64,000 bases of DNA from Thalassotalea atypica (lineage in GTDB: Bacteria > Pseudomonadota > Gammaproteobacteria > Enterobacterales > Alteromonadaceae), in assembly GCF_030295975.1 (NCBI RefSeq), contig NZ_AP027364.1, positions 3,038,001-3,102,000 on the forward strand, given 5' to 3'. How positions within the stretch are numbered: the stretch's first letter is position 1; each line of letters opens with the position of its first letter. The notes beneath the pieces are model-generated. The model was not told the DNA's origin. It did not search any database and was given only the letters and a program-made list of their open reading frames with translations. Position numbers and translations under genes: made by a program. Shown here piece by piece: positions 21,136 through 28,928 of the stretch.

Positions 21136-21349
21136 AAACCGCATGTCCCATAAACCAAGCAAATAAGTCAGGGTCATCACACGTTAATAAACGCTCAAAC
21201 TCTAACTTTTGATGGTCGCTAATATTGTCATACGCTTCATCTACAAAAGGAAGAAAAAGTACATCAAGCTCTAACATTCCACGACGGCAAGCCCATCGTA
21301 AACGCGCTTTGTTTTTTTCATTTGTCGAAGTAGCACTTTCTGTTGGCAT
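21077..21349 (-). CDS. sdhE: FAD assembly factor SdhE
   Basis: SdhE promotes covalent attachment of FAD to SdhA and FrdA. The family signature RRGMLELD (residues 22-29) is present, and the small helical fold matches (LPFVDEAYD, EFERLLTCDDPDLFAWFMG). Length 90 (E. coli 88). The 3' end overlaps the ygfX-like gene, and ygfZ diverges from it across about 130 bases, the usual gammaproteobacterial neighbourhood. Confidence 0.95.
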   Translation of the reverse strand: MPTESATSTNEKNKARLRWACRRGMLELDVLFLPFVDEAYDNISDHQKLEFERLLTCDDPDLFAWFMGHAVCEDKELNEMVQLILKRVKV

Positions 21350-21478
21350 AATTCACCACAATTAAATAAACCTAGGACTATTCTAGCAATTTAACAAACA
21401 AATTCGCACCACTAGACTTGAATTTTTTGCTTTCGCCTATATTTAAGACAATAAATTGTTATTGGTTTTCTATTATTT

Positions 21479-22462
21479 ATGTCTTCAAGCACAAATGAAT
21501 CAGGCAAAGCAACATATTCTTCTCCGACACTAGAACAACTTCCTGAAAGCTTTGTCATGAAATTAACTGATTTTTCAGCCATTTCCATCGCGGGTGACGA
21601 GCAAGAAAAGTACCTTCAAGGGCAAGTTACTTGCGATGTTGCGTCGCTTACAGAACATAATTTTCTTACCGGTGGTCATTGTGACGCCAAAGGAAAGTTA
21701 CTCTCTGTGTTTAGGTTAATTCAGCAACAACAGCACCTATTGCTATTACAACCCACTCAAAGTATCGATAAGTCTTTAACTGAGCTCAAAAAATTTGGTG
21801 TTTTTGCAAAAGTAGAAATTACGCAATCCAACAATTCATTACTTGCCTGTGTTGGTAAAAAAAGTATTGAATTCATTAAACAAAAATTCAATAAAGTGCC
21901 TGATGAGCTTAGCCCTGTGGTGCAATGTGATGATACAACTATCGTTTACATCGCTGGTAATATCAGACGATATTTATTGATAGGCCATAATGAAACATTG
22001 GAAAAATATCTTGCGGAAATGACCGTTCCACAAATGAATGAATCCGTGTGGACGCTATTAGAGATCACCGAAGGTTTCCCAATTCTACCTGAACATGCTG
22101 TTCAACAATATGTGCCACAAATGTTGAACTTAGACGCAATTGGCGGCATTAGTTTTAACAAAGGCTGCTACCTAGGCCAAGAAACCGTCGCACGCATGCA
22201 ATACCTTGGTAAAAATAAGAAAACAATGAGTCTGTTCACAGGCACGCTCATTGACTTTAATGAAGAAGTTTCTCTAGAAAAACAATTGGGCGATAACTGG
22301 CGAAATGCTGGAGACACATTAAGCTATTATCGAAGTGATAGCGGTAAATACTATGTTCAGGCCGTTGTCGCCAATGATTTAACTACCGACACTAATATAA
22401 GATTTAAACAACAGCCATCTTCGACCGCTTCGATGATCGCGCTCCCATATACAACCCAATAA
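21479..22462 (+). CDS. ygfZ: Folate-binding tRNA-modifying protein YgfZ
   Basis: YgfZ uses tetrahydrofolate to support iron-sulphur enzymes such as the tRNA methylthiotransferase MiaB. The diagnostic motif KGCYLGQETVARMQYLGKNKK spans residues about 227-247, with the conserved cysteine; YLQGQVTCDV near residue 45 matches the aminomethyltransferase-like N terminus. Length 327 (E. coli 326). No clear ribosome site precedes the ATG. It is followed after 17 bases by the SlyD-like isomerase gene on the same strand, so the two are probably cotranscribed. Confidence 0.95.
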   Translation: MSSSTNESGKATYSSPTLEQLPESFVMKLTDFSAISIAGDEQEKYLQGQVTCDVASLTEHNFLTGGHCDAKGKLLSVFRLIQQQQHLLLLQPTQSIDKSLTELKKFGVFAKVEITQSNNSLLACVGKKSIEFIKQKFNKVPDELSPVVQCDDTTIVYIAGNIRRYLLIGHNETLEKYLAEMTVPQMNESVWTLLEITEGFPILPEHAVQQYVPQMLNLDAIGGISFNKGCYLGQETVARMQYLGKNKKTMSLFTGTLIDFNEEVSLEKQLGDNWRNAGDTLSYYRSDSGKYYVQAVVANDLTTDTNIRFKQQPSSTASMIALPYTTQ

Positions 22463-22479
22463 CCTGTACAGGAAATTTT

Positions 22480-22968
22480 ATGAACATTGCTGAAAATAAA
22501 GTCGTCGTAATGCACTACGCGGTATCAGACAGTGAAGACACACTAATCGACAGCTCATACGATCACAAACCTCTCGCTATTATTCACGGTACAGGTTACT
22601 TAATTCCTGGCTTAGAAAGTGCGTTGGCGGGACACAAAGCCGGTGATAAATTTGATGTTGAAGTGGCTGCTGAACAAGCTTACGGCCAGCGTGAAGACGG
22701 TTACGTACAAACGGTACCAAAATCACTTTTTGAAGGTATTGAAGACTTAGACGTTGGTACTCAACTAAGAGCATCTACAGACGAAGGTGAACAAACCGTT
22801 ATCGTGATCGATGTTGCTGAAGATGAAATTACGGTAGATGGCAATCACCCGCTTGCTGGTTTAGACTTAAAATTTGATGTCGAAATTTTGGAAGTTCGAG
22901 AAGCAACTGAGGAAGAGCTTGAACATGGCCATGTTCATGTTGAAGGCGGTTGTGGTCACGAGCACTAA
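22480..22968 (+). CDS. SlyD-like FKBP-type peptidyl-prolyl isomerase
   Basis: An FKBP-type prolyl isomerase with the insert-in-flap chaperone domain of SlyD: FKBP strands MNIAENKVVVMHYAVSD and PLAIIHGTGYLIPGLESAL, then the IF domain near residues 70-125. The C terminus is a short metal-binding tail (EHGHVHVEGGCGHEH), shorter than the E. coli SlyD tail, which gives nickel binding there. Length 162 (E. coli SlyD 196). A CAGGAAA ribosome site precedes the ATG. It follows ygfZ by 17 bases and ends at a strong terminator. Whether it serves hydrogenase/nickel metabolism here cannot be told. Confidence 0.9.
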   Translation: MNIAENKVVVMHYAVSDSEDTLIDSSYDHKPLAIIHGTGYLIPGLESALAGHKAGDKFDVEVAAEQAYGQREDGYVQTVPKSLFEGIEDLDVGTQLRASTDEGEQTVIVIDVAEDEITVDGNHPLAGLDLKFDVEILEVREATEEELEHGHVHVEGGCGHEH

Positions 22969-22994
22969 TAGCATGTGATAACTCGTTTGAACTG

Positions 22995-23023
22995 AAAAAG
23001 CGCCCAGATAAGGCGCTTTTTTT
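22995..23023. terminator. Bidirectional terminator after the SlyD-like gene
   Basis: AAAAAGCGCC pairs with GGCGCTTTTT around a 7-nt loop, with T-runs readable on both strands. It lies between the plus-strand SlyD-like gene and the convergent 90-residue PspB-like gene. Confidence 0.85.
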
Positions 23024-23043
23024 ATGTCGATATGTATCAATAA

Positions 23044-23316
23044 CTAAAGTTGATTAATCTCTCTTTTTAACTGCTCTGCTGGATCCGTCACAATCTTCTC
23101 CAACACCTCAACTCGTTCAATCAATTGTGCGATAGTTTTATCTTTCTCTGCCAACTGCTTTCTTGTTGACTGGTGTCCAAAGCCCCAGCAATCCATATCA
23201 TCATAATTATAAGAGCTGATGCCCAAATTAAGGTCGTATTTTTTTTCTATAACCGCCAAAACGGCAATTGAACTGATAACTAAAATGACAAGACCAAGCA
23301 CTTGAATAACTTCCAT
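23044..23316 (-). CDS. Small PspB-like membrane protein with coiled coil
   Basis: A 90-residue protein with one N-terminal membrane segment (about residues 4-24), a short linker containing DMDCWGFGHQ, and a heptad-patterned helix (LAEKDKTIAQLIERVEVLEKIV, broken here only for description) ending in DPAEQLKREI. The layout, one membrane helix followed by a short coiled coil with a LEKIV core, resembles phage shock protein B and related small envelope proteins. That resemblance is by eye only. A GGGAGA ribosome site six bases before the ATG supports the gene. No psp genes are near it, so a role in envelope stress is a guess. Confidence 0.65.
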   Translation of the reverse strand: MEVIQVLGLVILVISSIAVLAVIEKKYDLNLGISSYNYDDMDCWGFGHQSTRKQLAEKDKTIAQLIERVEVLEKIVTDPAEQLKREINQL

Positions 23317-23411
23317 GATTTTCTCCCAACGTTCGACTGAATTGTTTTTCTTAATAGTACTAGTCTGTCATTGGATAAATTTATTACAAAAAAAAAAGAA
23401 AATTCCTAATT

Positions 23412-24578
23412 TCAGTTTTTATGCGCAGCTACCTTTGTGTCATTGCTCAATGAGCGTGGCAATTCAAGCAGTGAAAATTCTGTGCCTTCTTTCCCTTTGA
23501 CATATAAGTGACAAGTTTTCCAATTCTCCGGAATTTTCCACTGGGTCTGCTCGTTGATAGAAAACACATGCCGCTTGTTTTGGCAGCGAACATCTACTGA
23601 GTCGAGTTTTCCCTGAATTTCAGTAAATGAAAAATCACTCCGTAACAATTGGTGTTGCCAAATACCATTGTTATTTACTGTCGCTTTCGTAGAAAGCACA
23701 TGCTCAGAGGCGATAAAATTATCCAAGCTTTCTTTCTGCCGCTGATAAATGGAGCCAATCTCTTTTGTAGGTGACACTGCCAGCAACTTATTCACCGTAT
23801 TTAGCGCATGTGAGACACTGCCTTTATCAAGCTCAATCATTAACTTACGGTGTAAAACGGTTCGAATTTGTTGAGCTTTGTTACGTTCTTTAGTCGACCA
23901 AGCCTCTTGTGGTTCACTGTCACCTTTTGACGTTTTGTCAGATAATTTACGATAAAATTTAGCATCAACGCCACTATGTACAGCTAAGCCTAAATTTGAA
24001 TATTGCTTTTCAATGTCTCCTTTGTACTCGTAATAATCTGCCATACTTGTGAACTTAAAAAAGCTCTCATTGGCCACAAATATCTTATAGCTTTTCATTT
24101 GAGGGGCCAATTTCTCGATTCTTTCAGCGTCTTTCTCATTTAGCGCAGAGACAAATTTTTTATATAACGAGAGAAATTTTCTAGAAACACCGGCTCTTTC
24201 TTTCTTCATTCTAAAATCAAGTCTGACATTATTACGACACTGTTGAACGGGTTCTCCGTTTTCAAGCGCTGGGTTATATTTCCAATCTTTAATCGCTCTT
24301 AATGCTTCTTTTTCAAAACGCTTTCGACCTGAAGAGCGTTCAATCAAAACATTACTGGTGTTGCCATCAGGCTCGACAACATAACTGACAATCACCCAGC
24401 CTTCAGCACCTTGTTTCGCATATTCAACGGGGTATTTAGGCGGTACTCGTTTGAGCGCTTTCGCATTGGTGATGGTGGTAATTTCTTTTGCAATTGACTC
24501 TGCTGTTGGCGCAGCCGATAAATTAAAAGCACAGAAAAGAAAAATGATAAGCAGATTTTTAGTTTTGAAATGAACCAT
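23412..24578 (-). CDS. Exported protein with N-terminal TonB-type domain
   Basis: The protein begins with a signal peptide (about residues 1-23, ending in LSAAPTA). A TonB C-terminal-type domain follows at about residues 38-120: KRVPPKYPVEYAKQG, GWVIVSYVVEPDG, SSGRKRFEKEALRAIKDW. A long C-terminal part of about 265 residues then contains helical, repeat-like stretches (residues about 125-290) and a final beta-rich piece. TonB domains usually sit at the C terminus behind a membrane anchor; here the domain comes first and there is no anchor other than the signal peptide, so it is probably a periplasmic protein and not an energy transducer. An AAGGAG site seven bases before the ATG gives a clear start. 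Function unknown. Confidence 0.8.
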   Translation of the reverse strand: MVHFKTKNLLIIFLFCAFNLSAAPTAESIAKEITTITNAKALKRVPPKYPVEYAKQGAEGWVIVSYVVEPDGNTSNVLIERSSGRKRFEKEALRAIKDWKYNPALENGEPVQQCRNNVRLDFRMKKERAGVSRKFLSLYKKFVSALNEKDAERIEKLAPQMKSYKIFVANESFFKFTSMADYYEYKGDIEKQYSNLGLAVHSGVDAKFYRKLSDKTSKGDSEPQEAWSTKERNKAQQIRTVLHRKLMIELDKGSVSHALNTVNKLLAVSPTKEIGSIYQRQKESLDNFIASEHVLSTKATVNNNGIWQHQLLRSDFSFTEIQGKLDSVDVRCQNKRHVFSINEQTQWKIPENWKTCHLYVKGKEGTEFSLLELPRSLSNDTKVAAHKN

Positions 24579-24655
24579 TTGCAGCTCCTTTGCGTTAATT
24601 TCACTGTGCTAAATTAGCACAATTAAATTTATTTTAATTTTTTTTATGTTTTTCT

Positions 24656-24683
24656 CTTGAAAACAATTTTGATGGCCCTATCT
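24656..24683 (+). promoter_or_regulatory. Sigma-32-type heat-shock promoter of hsp20
   Basis: CTTGAAA (24656-24662) is a perfect sigma-32 -35 element, followed after 13 bases by CCCTATCT (24676-24683), one mismatch from the CCCCATNT -10 element. The next plus-strand gene is the Hsp20 gene at 24856, giving a leader of about 165 bases. Confidence 0.8.
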
Positions 24684-24825
24684 CTTATTACGTAGTCGCC
24701 TGAATAGGGATTACATTTCATTAACCGCCTGTTCCTTTAGGAAAGGCACACTTAAATGAAGTTGGATATATTTCAAATTCGCGTTAATCGGTTTTTGAAC
24801 ACAGCCAATGGAAATTTAGGTATTA

Positions 24826-24851
24826 CATATTGCTTACATAGATAGGATATG
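24826..24851 (+). promoter_or_regulatory. ROSE-like RNA thermometer hairpin over the hsp20 ribosome site
   Basis: CATATTGCT (24826-24834) can pair with AGGATATG (24844-24851): eight pairs including one G-U, with the G of TTGCT bulged out and a 9-nt loop. The AGGA of the ribosome site (24844-24847) is inside the stem and the ATG follows eight bases later. The TTGCT-opposite-AGGA arrangement with a bulged G is the hallmark of ROSE elements, which block translation at low temperature and melt on heating. A second small hairpin (CCTTT-AGG-AAAGG, 24734-24746) lies upstream in the same leader. Pairing is seen; the thermosensing role is inferred from gene type and motif. Confidence 0.7.
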
Positions 24852-24855
24852 AATT

Positions 24856-25308
24856 ATGCGTACTAACACAGATCTAAGCCCACTTTACCGTTCATTCATC
24901 GGATTCGACCACTTAGCAGGTCTTATTGATAAAGCGGCACGTTCAGAAAAACAATCTTCTTACCCTCCATACAATATTGAGTCTTTAGCCGAAGATAAAT
25001 ATCGCATTACCATGGCGGTAGCAGGATTTGCTGAAACTGAATTAGACATTGAGTCTAAACAAAACCACCTCATTATTACCGGCACAAAAGCAGTGACCGA
25101 CAAAGGCGAACGTAACTTTCTTTATCAAGGTATCGCCGAACGTAATTTTGAACGAAAATTCCAGCTAGGAGACCACGTAAAAGTCATTGGTGCTTTTATG
25201 GAAAATGGTTTACTGCATGTAGATTTAGAAAGAGAAATTCCGGAAGCATTAAAGCCCAGAAAAATTGCAATTAATGGCAAAAGCCTACTAGAAGGAAGCA
25301 CTGAGTAA
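24856..25308 (+). CDS. ibpA: Small heat shock protein Hsp20 (IbpA type)
   Basis: Ibp proteins bind unfolding proteins in the cytoplasm and hand them to DnaK/ClpB. The N terminus (LSPLYRSFIGFDHLAGLID) and the alpha-crystallin domain (about residues 35-130: YPPYNIESLAEDKYRITMAVAGF, read in two parts; NFERKFQLGDHVKV; GLLHVDLEREIPE) match the IbpA/IbpB class. Length 150 (E. coli IbpA 137). It is a single-gene unit with its own heat-shock promoter, a long leader with a thermometer-like hairpin, and a terminator directly after it. Confidence 0.95.
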   Translation: MRTNTDLSPLYRSFIGFDHLAGLIDKAARSEKQSSYPPYNIESLAEDKYRITMAVAGFAETELDIESKQNHLIITGTKAVTDKGERNFLYQGIAERNFERKFQLGDHVKVIGAFMENGLLHVDLEREIPEALKPRKIAINGKSLLEGSTE

Positions 25309-25341
25309 CCTTTCTAGACATATTTCTCCCTTATTGTTTTT

Positions 25342-25366
25342 GCCCGGTTTGTCACCGGGCTTTTTT
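25342..25366 (+). terminator. Terminator of hsp20
   Basis: GCCCGGT pairs with ACCGGGC around a 5-nt loop (TTGTC), followed by six T. It lies 33 bases after the Hsp20 stop codon. Confidence 0.9.
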
Positions 25367-25414
25367 ATGTAAGAGTTTGTCTATTTCAACAACTATAATG
25401 GCAACACAGATTCG

Positions 25415-26356
25415 CTAATTTTCCCTTTTAGCTTTGAGCTTTACCTCAAACTGATCAAACATCTCAATGTAATAATCACTAGGTATTTCACGATCAACAA
25501 AAGCAAAATACTCTTTCGCTTTTGATAACTCACTCATTTCAAGTGCCATTTCTGCTCGGCGAAACCAAATCATATTTTGATCATGCTTGCCCATCGCTTG
25601 CATTTCTTCTGCTTTAGCAAAGTAAACAAATGCCTCTTCATATTTTGACAGCATCTGATAAGCCCTAGCAATATTGTAGGTAGAAATTGCAATTTGCACT
25701 TTATTACTATGTTCCTTTGCCCAGCGCTGCGCTTTTAATCGGTATTGTAGGTGCTGTTCAAAATCACCAAGGCGGTATGCAAAGTGTCCTAAATTTTCAT
25801 ACAGTTCATGCTTGAACTCAGGCATATGCCGATTGCGATATTTATCTTCAAGTGGCTTTAGTAAGTCGTAACCTTGCTGATAACGCTCTAGAGAGTTAAG
25901 CGCATTCGCTATTTGCACCTCTAACATAGGATCAGGAGCAACTTCATTAATGTCCTGTAATGTATGAATGGCTCTTTCTAAGTGAAATACCGCCTTTTCT
26001 TTCTCATTTTTACCACGAAGCAATTTTGCATAATATATTTCAACAGCAAGTTTAAATTTCAATGGTATATCATCAGCGTTAAGCCAAGGTGTCACTTCAT
26101 TGTAAAGCTCGTCTAACTCTAGTAGCTCAAATAGTGCATCTAATTGGTAAAGTTTGTATTGAAACCAAACTCTACTTTGATACGTTTCAGTATCAAGTTT
26201 CAATTGAATATCTATCAAGCACTGCTGAGGATTTGTTTCACATGTTTCATGAATACGGCTATCAGAAGCTTTAGCGCTAGACGAAACTATGGCAAGCGAA
26301 CAGGACATCGCTAAAGATACTAAAACTGAATGCGCCTTATGACTAGCAAACTTCAA
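25415..26356 (-). CDS. Exported TPR-like helical repeat protein
   Basis: A 313-residue protein with a signal peptide (about residues 1-30, ending SSSAKAS) followed by helical repeats of TPR type: AVFHLERAIHTLQDIN, ANALNSLERYQQGYDLLKPL, YENLGHFAYRLGDFEQHLQY, YNIARAYQMLSKYEEAFVYF and MALEMSELSKAKEYF are successive repeat-like units. TPR arrays mediate protein contacts. Similar exported TPR modules are found at the N terminus of some Colwellia-type GGDEF or kinase proteins; here no output domain follows. The start is a TTG with an AAGGA site five bases upstream. It is convergent with hsp20 and diverges from the kynurenine operon; function unknown. Confidence 0.75.
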   Translation of the reverse strand: MKFASHKAHSVLVSLAMSCSLAIVSSSAKASDSRIHETCETNPQQCLIDIQLKLDTETYQSRVWFQYKLYQLDALFELLELDELYNEVTPWLNADDIPLKFKLAVEIYYAKLLRGKNEKEKAVFHLERAIHTLQDINEVAPDPMLEVQIANALNSLERYQQGYDLLKPLEDKYRNRHMPEFKHELYENLGHFAYRLGDFEQHLQYRLKAQRWAKEHSNKVQIAISTYNIARAYQMLSKYEEAFVYFAKAEEMQAMGKHDQNMIWFRRAEMALEMSELSKAKEYFAFVDREIPSDYYIEMFDQFEVKLKAKREN

Positions 26357-26659
26357 AATAATCCTTATTTATAAATTTAGTGAAAAGCCATTTTCTAAAG
26401 GCGGTGATGACAAATTAACCTAACGTGTTTTTGGAGCCTATAGGGACATATTAGTCATAATTATTATCAACGACTCATACGACATAAAAACACAGCCCTT
26501 TAACTTTATTATCTCCGCCCACTCTTGATTGTCAAAAATAATTTACTCATTTGTTACAGTTAATTTTGGTAAATTGCTGACAAAAAAAAATTTACTGTGA
26601 TAAAACAATGACAATCCGTCAAAAAATGACCAATAAAAAATATTACAATAGGGTTAATT
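26357..26659. promoter_or_regulatory. Divergent intergenic region upstream of the kynurenine operon
   Basis: This stretch of 303 bases separates the TPR gene and the SDR gene and must hold both promoters. I see no small gene. The clearest element is an inverted repeat GTAAATT / AATTTAC at 26569-26575 and 26589-26595, with half-site centres 20 bases apart (about two helical turns), 65-90 bases before the SDR start; this is a candidate operator. AATTTAC also recurs in part at 26541-26546. No regulator gene is adjacent. Confidence 0.4.
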
Positions 26660-27448
26660 ATGGATCTCAATTTGAGTAATAAACGAGCACTTGTCTGTGG
26701 CAGCAGCCAAGGAATTGGTAAAGCTTGTGCGATAGAGCTTGCAAACCTTGGTGCACATGTCACCCTTTTTTCGCGTAACAAAGTAGCTTTAGAACAAGTA
26801 AAAAATGAGCTTTCTACTGAGCGTAATCAAAGACACCATGTCCTCATTGCTGACTTTTCAAAACCAGAGGAAGTAAAAAGCACTATCGAAAATGATATCA
26901 CTCAGCACGGTGGTTACGACATTCTCATCAATAATACAGGTGGCCCAGCCCCAGGACCCGCCCATGTCGCTGATTCAACGGCTTTTATTGATGCCTTTAA
27001 CTTACATTTAGTGACCAATCACCATCTCGTCCAAGCACTCATTCCTGCGATGAGAAACAACGGTTATGGGCGAATTATCAATGTTATTTCAACTTCAGTA
27101 AAACAGCCTATAGTTGGTCTAGGCGTCTCTAATACCATTCGAGGTGCTGTAGCAAGTTGGGCAAAAACACTGGCAAGCGAATTAGGGCCGTTTGGCATTA
27201 CCGTCAACAATGTTCTCCCTGGGGCAACCGCAACCGCTAGACTTGATGCCATCATCGAGGGCAAAGCCGCAAAACAAAACATCACCATAGAGCAAGCAAC
27301 AGACAATGAAAAAGCACAGATCCCAGTGCGCCGTTTTGCAGAGCCCAGCGAGTTTGCAGCCGCTGCCGCCTTTTTAGCCTCTCCTGCTGCAGGCTACATT
27401 ACAGGGATTAACTTACCTGTTGATGGCGGCCGCACACTTTGTTTGTAA
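26660..27448 (+). CDS. Atypical SDR-fold protein heading the kynurenine operon
   Basis: A 262-residue Rossmann protein of the short-chain dehydrogenase/reductase superfamily. The cofactor loop GSSQGIGKACA (residues 14-24) is intact, and the strand-4 motif reads NNTGGPAPG instead of NNAG. The usual catalytic Ser is present (Ser144 in ISTS), but the YxxxK pair appears replaced by Ser157-x3-Arg161 (VSNTIRGAV), so ordinary dehydrogenase chemistry is doubtful. The C terminus has the usual ASPAAGYITG and NLPVDGG. It is the first gene of the operon, 37 bases before the aldehyde dehydrogenase. A role in the pathway is likely from position; the reaction is unknown. Confidence 0.8.
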   Translation: MDLNLSNKRALVCGSSQGIGKACAIELANLGAHVTLFSRNKVALEQVKNELSTERNQRHHVLIADFSKPEEVKSTIENDITQHGGYDILINNTGGPAPGPAHVADSTAFIDAFNLHLVTNHHLVQALIPAMRNNGYGRIINVISTSVKQPIVGLGVSNTIRGAVASWAKTLASELGPFGITVNNVLPGATATARLDAIIEGKAAKQNITIEQATDNEKAQIPVRRFAEPSEFAAAAAFLASPAAGYITGINLPVDGGRTLCL

Positions 27449-27485
27449 GCGCAAACGTATTAGCTTATTAAAATAGGTATCATTT

Positions 27486-28928
27486 GTGGAATTATTGAAA
27501 AACTTTATTGATGGTCAATATGTTGCTCCGTTGAGTGGTCTATACCTCGATAATATTGAGCCGGCAACTGGGCAAATATATAGCCAGTTGCCCGACAGTG
27601 ATGAAAACGATGTAACGTTAGCTGTTAAAGCCGCTGAGTCGGCATTGTCTGCTTGGCGCGTAATGCCCATAGAGCAACGCGCTGAAATTTTATTTAATAT
27701 CGCGGTAGAAATTGAACGCCAACTTGAACCGTTAGCAAACGCAGAAGCCAAAGATAACGGTAAACCAATATCACTGGCAAGAAGTGTTGATATCCCTCGA
27801 GCCGCGAGTAATTTCAAATTCTTTGCCCATGCCAGTTCACAGTTTTCCAGTGAATCTCATGCCATGGCAGATCAGGCGATAAACTACACGCTACGCCTGC
27901 CAGTTGGTATTGTTGGCTGTATTTCACCTTGGAATTTACCGCTCTACCTTTTTACTTGGAAAATTGCCCCTGCACTAGCCGCCGGAAACTGCGTCATTGC
28001 CAAGCCATCAGAAATCACCCCATATACGGCGTACTTACTCGGTAAAATATGTCAAGACGCTGGTCTGCCAAATGGCGTGCTCAATATCTTGCACGGTAAA
28101 GGCGCTTCAGTGGGCGCCGCTATTTGTGAGCACCCAAAAATAAAAGCCATTTCTTTCACGGGCGGCAGCAATACTGGCGCTGCAATTGCCGCACAAGTGG
28201 CACCTAAATTTAAGAAGCTATCGCTCGAATTAGGCGGTAAAAATCCAGCACTTATCTTTGCCGATTGTGATTTTGACAATACCGTTGAGCAATTAGTCAA
28301 GGCAAGTTTTACCAATCAAGGACAAATTTGTTTATGTGCTTCAAGAATTTATATTGAGCGCAGTATTTACGATAAATTTAAAATGGCCTTTGTCAAAAAA
28401 GTTAAACAACTGGTACCTAACGATCCTATGATCGAAGACACAAAGTTAGGTGCTATTGTATCAAAGCCACACTTTGACAAAATTTTAAGCTATATCGACT
28501 TAGCCAAACAAGAAGGCGCACAAATACTAACGGGTGGTCACTCCGTTCAAGGCGATAATCGCTGCGCTCAAGGGTATTTTATTATGCCAACCGTCATAGA
28601 AGGCATAAGCAACTCTGCTCGTTGTAATCAAGAAGAAGTCTTTGGCCCTATGGTCAGCATGCAACCATTTGATACTGATGAACAAGCCCTTGAACTTGCT
28701 AATGAAAGCCAATATGGCTTGGCTTCGACCCTGTGGACACAAGACCTTGCCCGTGCCCATCGATTAAGTGAGGCCATTAATACCGGCATAGTTTGGGTCA
28801 ATTGTTGGTTACTTAGAGATTTACGTACCCCCTTTGGTGGCATGAACCAGTCAGGTGTAGGACGCGAAGGTGGTCTCGAAGCCATGCGCTTTTTTACCGA
28901 GCCGAAGAACGTTTGTATTAAATATTAA
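27486..28928 (+). CDS. nbaE: 2-aminomuconate semialdehyde dehydrogenase (ALDH family)
   Basis: A NAD-dependent aldehyde dehydrogenase of 480 residues with general base Glu248 (LELGGK) and nucleophile Cys282 (GQICLC). The N terminus (LLKNFIDGQYVAP) and the C-terminal TPFGGMNQSGVGREGG match the hydroxymuconic/aminomuconic semialdehyde dehydrogenase subgroup. In the operon it should oxidise 2-aminomuconate 6-semialdehyde, the product of the ACMS decarboxylase, to 2-aminomuconate. The start is GTG with a weak AGGT site. Specificity rests on family look and context. Confidence 0.88.
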   Translation: MELLKNFIDGQYVAPLSGLYLDNIEPATGQIYSQLPDSDENDVTLAVKAAESALSAWRVMPIEQRAEILFNIAVEIERQLEPLANAEAKDNGKPISLARSVDIPRAASNFKFFAHASSQFSSESHAMADQAINYTLRLPVGIVGCISPWNLPLYLFTWKIAPALAAGNCVIAKPSEITPYTAYLLGKICQDAGLPNGVLNILHGKGASVGAAICEHPKIKAISFTGGSNTGAAIAAQVAPKFKKLSLELGGKNPALIFADCDFDNTVEQLVKASFTNQGQICLCASRIYIERSIYDKFKMAFVKKVKQLVPNDPMIEDTKLGAIVSKPHFDKILSYIDLAKQEGAQILTGGHSVQGDNRCAQGYFIMPTVIEGISNSARCNQEEVFGPMVSMQPFDTDEQALELANESQYGLASTLWTQDLARAHRLSEAINTGIVWVNCWLLRDLRTPFGGMNQSGVGREGGLEAMRFFTEPKNVCIKY

